Shown here: in pieces, positions 59,699 to 64,000 of the stretch
How positions within the stretch are numbered: the first letter of the stretch is position 1
How the letters are laid out: every line of letters starts with the position of its first letter
NCBI GenBank assembly: GCA_030605795.1
Contig: JAUWHR010000037.1
Location: 22,670 to 86,669 of the forward strand
Direction: 5' to 3'
DNA from: Anaerolineae bacterium
Lineage (GTDB): Bacteria; Chloroflexota; Anaerolineae; Anaerolineales; E44-bin32
Length of the DNA: 64,000 nt
Made by a program: the position numbers and the translations under genes
The notes under the pieces: generated by a model
What the model saw: only the letters and a program-made list of their open reading frames with translations
Database searches by the model: none
What the model was told of the DNA's origin: nothing

Positions 59699-60718
59699 AT
59701 GAGAATCGTATTGGATGCAATGGGCAGCGATACCCATCCGGGACCAGAAATCGAAGCCGCCGTTGAATCTGCACGCCACTGGGGCGATACGATCTTACTC
59801 ACTGGTCCTGAGGGTCTTCTCCAACCCAAACTAGATGCGCTAGGGATACCTAAGTCGATAGTTGAGGTCGTACACGCGCCTGAGGTGCTGGAGATGACTG
59901 ATAAACCGGCCGAAGCCGCTCGTGGCAAAGCGGCAAACTCTATGGCGGTCGGCATTGATCTTTTAAAGGGAGGTAAAGCCGACGTCTTCGTCACCGCCGG
60001 CAACACCGGCGGTGCGATGGCCAACGCGCTCTTCCGCCTTGGTCGTATCCGTGGCGTTAAACGCCCATCTCTCGCTATAATCATCCCGGTTCGCGGAGGA
60101 TATACTGCTGTTCTTGACATCGGAGCAAACGCTGATTGTAAGCCCATTTTCCTTGTTCAATTTGCTATTATGGGCTCAATCTACGTTGAGAAGATGTTGG
60201 ATATACTATCGCCTCGTGTTGGGCTTTTATCCATCGGAGAGGAGCCTGGAAAAGGGAACATGTTGGTCAAAGAGACCTTCCCGTTGCTTGAGAATGCGGG
60301 GGTAAATTTTATCGGCAATGTAGAGCCTAAGGAGATATTCGCAGGTGAAGCAGATGTTGTCGTCACCGACGGCTTCTCTGGAAACGTGTTCATCAAAACC
60401 AGCGAAGCGGTATCCCGGTTCATTAGCGACATCATACGGGATGAAATTAAAGCCTCCCCTATCTCCTCCGTTGGTGGATTGCTGGCTAAGCCAGCTTTCC
60501 GTCGTGTAGGATTGATGCTGGATCCCTCTGAATATGGCGCTGCGCCCTTATTAGGTGTCGATGGTCTGGTTTTTATTGGCCACGGTCGCTCTAACGCCAA
60601 AGCTCTTGTATCTGCTATCCGCGTAGCCAGGCAGGCAGTCTCGAATAGACTACTAGAAGCCACGCGGGAGGCTATCCAAAGACGTTTGGCAGATTTAAAT
60701 CGAAAGGAGGAAGCGTGA
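59699..60718 (+). CDS. plsX: Phosphate acyltransferase PlsX
   Basis: MRIVLDAMGSDTHPGPEIEAAV, GNTGGAMANALFRLGRIRGVKRPSLA, DGFSGNVFIKTSEA. Confidence 0.95.
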   Translation: MRIVLDAMGSDTHPGPEIEAAVESARHWGDTILLTGPEGLLQPKLDALGIPKSIVEVVHAPEVLEMTDKPAEAARGKAANSMAVGIDLLKGGKADVFVTAGNTGGAMANALFRLGRIRGVKRPSLAIIIPVRGGYTAVLDIGANADCKPIFLVQFAIMGSIYVEKMLDILSPRVGLLSIGEEPGKGNMLVKETFPLLENAGVNFIGNVEPKEIFAGEADVVVTDGFSGNVFIKTSEAVSRFISDIIRDEIKASPISSVGGLLAKPAFRRVGLMLDPSEYGAAPLLGVDGLVFIGHGRSNAKALVSAIRVARQAVSNRLLEATREAIQRRLADLNRKEEA

Positions 60719-61980
60719 AGAAGCCCTCCTCCCATCCACAAACCCGGGTCGTCATCACCGGTTTGGGTGTCATCACTCCTATCGGAAGCGAATTGGACAC
60801 CTTCTGGCAGGCATTACTGGATGGCAAGTCCGGTGTACGACGAATCACCCAATTTAACGCCGAAGATCTCCCATGCCAGATTGCTGGTGAAATCCCAGAT
60901 TTTGATCCCACTGATCATATGCTAGCCAAGTACGCTCGCCGGATGTCACGTTCTTCCCAACTCGCCCTAGTTACCGCAAAGAAAGCTATGGCGGACTCAG
61001 AACTACCAAACCCTCTGCCTGACCCCGAGCGTGTTGGAGTGTACTTTGGAACGGCAATCGGTGGCCTGGAACGAGCAGACCAGGGAATGCAAGTTCTAAG
61101 AACCCGAGGGCTGTCGAAGGTGAATCCATTTATCCTTCCTTCTGCTCTGCCTAATATGCCGGCCTTTTTTATTACGCTTGAGTTTGGCGCCCTTGGACCC
61201 AACATCACAATCAGCACGGCCTGTGCCACCGGCACACAGGCTATCGGTGAGGCTGCACATGCGATTAAAGCTGGCCGGGCGGATGTCATCATCACTGGAT
61301 CTTCAGAGGCACTAATTCAGGATTTCGCGATTGCTGGTTTTTCTAAAATGCGCGCTCTTCCCACCAATTTCAATGACGATCCTGAGCGAGCATCACGCCC
61401 CTTTGACGCCCAGCGAGAGGGATTCGTCTTATCAGAAGGCGCTGCCTGTATGATCTTGGAAAGCCTCGAACATGCTCAAGCACGAAATGCCCATATCTAC
61501 GCTGAGATCTCCGGCTATGCCAGTTCAAGCGATGCATTCAACATCGCCGCCCCGGATCCCTCCGCACGTGGCGCGATCCGAACCATTCAATGGGCGCTCG
61601 ATGACGCCGGTATCTCTCCCAATCAAGTGTCATATATCAACGCCCACGGGACCTCAACACCTGCCAATGATGCTGTCGAGACCCTGGCCATCAAGCGTCT
61701 TTTTGGTGATCTGGCCTATCAAATTCCGATCTCATCCACAAAATCAATGATCGGCCATGCCATGGGCGCTTCGGGCGCGATCGAAGCTGTTGTCTGCGCC
61801 CTCTCCATTGAGCATGGCGCTATCCATCCGACGATAAACTACGAGTATCCTGACCCGGAGCTGGACCTAGACTATGTACCAAACCATCCTCGGAAACTAC
61901 CGGTGGATTACGTTCTGTCGAATTCCTTTGGTCTTGGTGGTCAGAACGCCTGTTTGTTGATTAACCGATTGGAGTTGTAA
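60715..61980 (+). CDS. fabF: 3-oxoacyl-[ACP] synthase II
   Basis: RVVITGLGVITPIGSE, STACATGTQAIGEAAHAI, NAHGTSTPANDAVE, SSTKSMIGHAMGASGAIEAV. Confidence 0.95.
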   Translation: MKKPSSHPQTRVVITGLGVITPIGSELDTFWQALLDGKSGVRRITQFNAEDLPCQIAGEIPDFDPTDHMLAKYARRMSRSSQLALVTAKKAMADSELPNPLPDPERVGVYFGTAIGGLERADQGMQVLRTRGLSKVNPFILPSALPNMPAFFITLEFGALGPNITISTACATGTQAIGEAAHAIKAGRADVIITGSSEALIQDFAIAGFSKMRALPTNFNDDPERASRPFDAQREGFVLSEGAACMILESLEHAQARNAHIYAEISGYASSSDAFNIAAPDPSARGAIRTIQWALDDAGISPNQVSYINAHGTSTPANDAVETLAIKRLFGDLAYQIPISSTKSMIGHAMGASGAIEAVVCALSIEHGAIHPTINYEYPDPELDLDYVPNHPRKLPVDYVLSNSFGLGGQNACLLINRLEL

Positions 61981-62666
61981 TGAGACAGTATATAAACCGT
62001 CGCATGGTCAAACGTAACAACAACCTAAGTAAAGCCATGATCCTCATCGGCTTAATACTCTTGATAGGCGCCCTTGTGCTCTCCTTCACTCGTCCTGAAA
62101 CAATGAACCAACTTCTGATAGGGGTTATTGTTGGAACACTGTTCTCTCAAGCCGGTCTGGCTTTGAACAACCGTTGGGGCAGGCAGCCACGTATTGACCA
62201 GATCTTCGACGCGTCATTAAAGGGCCTCGACAATCGCTATGCCATATTCCACTATAAGCTAGGCACAAGCCACGCCCTTATTTTCCCAGCAGGGGCTTTT
62301 GCCCTCATACCTTGTCAAGATGAAGGGGAAATCACCTTCGTTGAAGGAAAGTGGTGGAAGCAAGTTGGGAAGCGCGGTGTATTCCGCCGATCGGGACGAA
62401 AGCGTCTCAGCAGAATAGAGGATAGCGCCAAAGCACAAGCTCGTATAATGCAGCGTTCTTTACATAAAGCTCTATCTGAAAGAACTGATATCTCAGTACG
62501 ACCAATTCTCGTCTTCGTCAGCAAGGATGCTTTGGTTAAGGTTGATCATGCTCCAGTTCTCGCTGTTCACATCAAAAAGCTGAAGTCTGTGGTCCGCCGC
62601 CTTCCAAGCAACAAATCTTTAGACGCGGTGGAGATTGAGCGTCTAGCGAAGGCGGTAGGCTTCTAG
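61980..62666 (+). CDS. Membrane protein with NERD-like C-terminal region
   Basis: Two N-terminal TM segments, then a soluble region; between two fabF-like genes, overlapping the stop of the first. Confidence 0.6.
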   Translation: MRQYINRRMVKRNNNLSKAMILIGLILLIGALVLSFTRPETMNQLLIGVIVGTLFSQAGLALNNRWGRQPRIDQIFDASLKGLDNRYAIFHYKLGTSHALIFPAGAFALIPCQDEGEITFVEGKWWKQVGKRGVFRRSGRKRLSRIEDSAKAQARIMQRSLHKALSERTDISVRPILVFVSKDALVKVDHAPVLAVHIKKLKSVVRRLPSNKSLDAVEIERLAKAVGF

Positions 62667-62725
62667 CTTATATTACTCGATCTGTTCATAGAATAACCTG
62701 ATCATCATTGAGGAGGATAAGTGTA

Positions 62726-64000
62726 ATGATGGGCTTCAATACCCGACTAAATCCCACATTGCAAACTGCATCCAACAAAAATAGACGCCGAGTTGTAGTC
62801 ACCGGTATTAGCGCCATCACACCAGTTGGTCACACTGCGTCAGAGACTTGGGAGGCTCTTAAAGCTGGCTGTTCGGGTGCGGCACGGATCACATTACTCG
62901 ATCCTAGTCCTTATACGTGTCAGATCGCTTGTGAACTGAAGGATTTTCAACCTGAACAATATATTACCCATAAGAAGATCCGACATATGGCATATTCCAG
63001 TCAGTTGGCGGTCATCGCCGCCGGGCAGGCGATTGATGACGCAGGTCTTGACCTGGATGTAATGGACCGAGACCGAATTGGAGTGATTATTGGCACCGCT
63101 GGGGGAAGCACCGTTGAGGAAACTGAGCTAGCTATTCGACAGCTACTATCAAAGAAATTACGCAAGCTGTCTCCTTTCCAGATTCTACGATTCTGGCCGA
63201 ACATGCCTGCATTTTTCATCGCTGAAAGATACCATCTCCGAGGATATAATAGCACTGTTGTCACCGCCTGTGCATCAGGCACGCAGGCCATTGGTGACGC
63301 GGCCAGGATGATTCAATGTGGTAAAGCAGAGGTCATACTTTCTGGTGGCACTGAACGCCTGGTTTCAGATACAGCCCTGGCTGGCTTTTCCGCAATGCGC
63401 GCACTATCCACAAACTCTAACGACGAGCCCAAAAAAGCTATGCGCCCATTCGACGCAAATCGGGATGGATTTATCCCTGCGGTAGGGAGCGCGATTCTGG
63501 TTATCGAGGAGCTAGAACATGCAAAAACCCGTGACGCCAATATCTATGCTGAGGTACTTGGGTCCGGGGTATCCAACGACGCCTTTAATATGATTATCCC
63601 CGACCCTGAGGGAGATGGTGCTGCGCTAGCGATACATCGAGCGTTGGAAGATGCCAACGTAACAATTGAGCAGATTGACTATATTAACGCTCACGGGACC
63701 TCCACTCCCCTCGGTGATCTATCCGAAACCAAAGCTATTAAATCAGTTTTTGGAAACCGTGCATATGATATTCCAATCAGCTCAACAAAATCGATGATCG
63801 GACACTTGATGGGGGCAGCCGGAGCAGTTGAAGCCGTCGTCTGCATTATGACGATAATCGAGGGTATTATCCACCCGACAATTAACCTGGATACACCTGA
63901 TCCGGATTGCGATCTTGATTACGTTCCCAATAAAGCTCGAGAGATGAAGGTTGATGTCGTGTTATCCAATTCCTTCGGCTTAGGCGGCCAGAACGCCTGC
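62726..64000 (+). CDS. fabF: Second 3-oxoacyl-[ACP] synthase II-like protein (3' truncated by window)
   Basis: RRVVVTGISAITPVGHTASETW, VTACASGTQAIGDAARMI, NAHGTSTPLGDLSETKAI, SSTKSMIGHLMGAAGAVEAV. Confidence 0.93.
   Translation, partial: MMGFNTRLNPTLQTASNKNRRRVVVTGISAITPVGHTASETWEALKAGCSGAARITLLDPSPYTCQIACELKDFQPEQYITHKKIRHMAYSSQLAVIAAGQAIDDAGLDLDVMDRDRIGVIIGTAGGSTVEETELAIRQLLSKKLRKLSPFQILRFWPNMPAFFIAERYHLRGYNSTVVTACASGTQAIGDAARMIQCGKAEVILSGGTERLVSDTALAGFSAMRALSTNSNDEPKKAMRPFDANRDGFIPAVGSAILVIEELEHAKTRDANIYAEVLGSGVSNDAFNMIIPDPEGDGAALAIHRALEDANVTIEQIDYINAHGTSTPLGDLSETKAIKSVFGNRAYDIPISSTKSMIGHLMGAAGAVEAVVCIMTIIEGIIHPTINLDTPDPDCDLDYVPNKAREMKVDVVLSNSFGLGGQNAC

Noticed and set aside
1-64000. CRISPR arrays, rRNA genes, prophage or insertion-sequence transposases
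   Set aside because: No regularly spaced repeats, rRNA-like sequence, phage structural genes or transposase ORFs were recognised.

Overview
The window looks like chromosomal DNA from a Chloroflexota (Anaerolineae-like) bacterium. That taxonomic call is inferred from protein style only; no search was run. Housekeeping content: a partial NuoN-like antiporter subunit, SelB, an anaerobic glycerol-3-phosphate block (glpK-glpA-glpB-glpC plus an amidohydrolase), fmt, recJ, GDPD, a GH3-like exoprotein, a Ser/Thr kinase divergent from an FHA-winged-helix regulator, tmRNA with smpB, a C-terminal processing protease, a large GAF histidine kinase with an HD-GYP response regulator, a Xer-like recombinase, a ParA-like ATPase, degV, hflX, trmFO, an amino-acid ABC transporter, tRNA-Leu(GAG), plsX and two tandem fabF-like genes. 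The most interesting region is ~38.2-54.2 kb, which reads as a self-contained sigma-54 programme: rpoN with a zinc-ribbon-like insert, a soluble PAS histidine kinase, and an NtrC-type activator without a DNA-binding domain. These are followed by a 1735-aa TPR protein, a TPR protein fused to a C25/caspase-like protease, a TIM-barrel-like protein and an FtsZ homologue with a substituted catalytic T7-loop residue. Three good -24/-12 promoter matches sit exactly at rpoN, at the TPR operon and at the ftsZ-containing operon. Other leads are a 73-bp inverted-terminal-repeat element (two full copies and one partial), a gutted CoA-transferase pseudogene, a ParA-like ATPase lacking the signature lysine, a nested palindromic CATTGCGAG-type repeat and strong intergenic hairpins.
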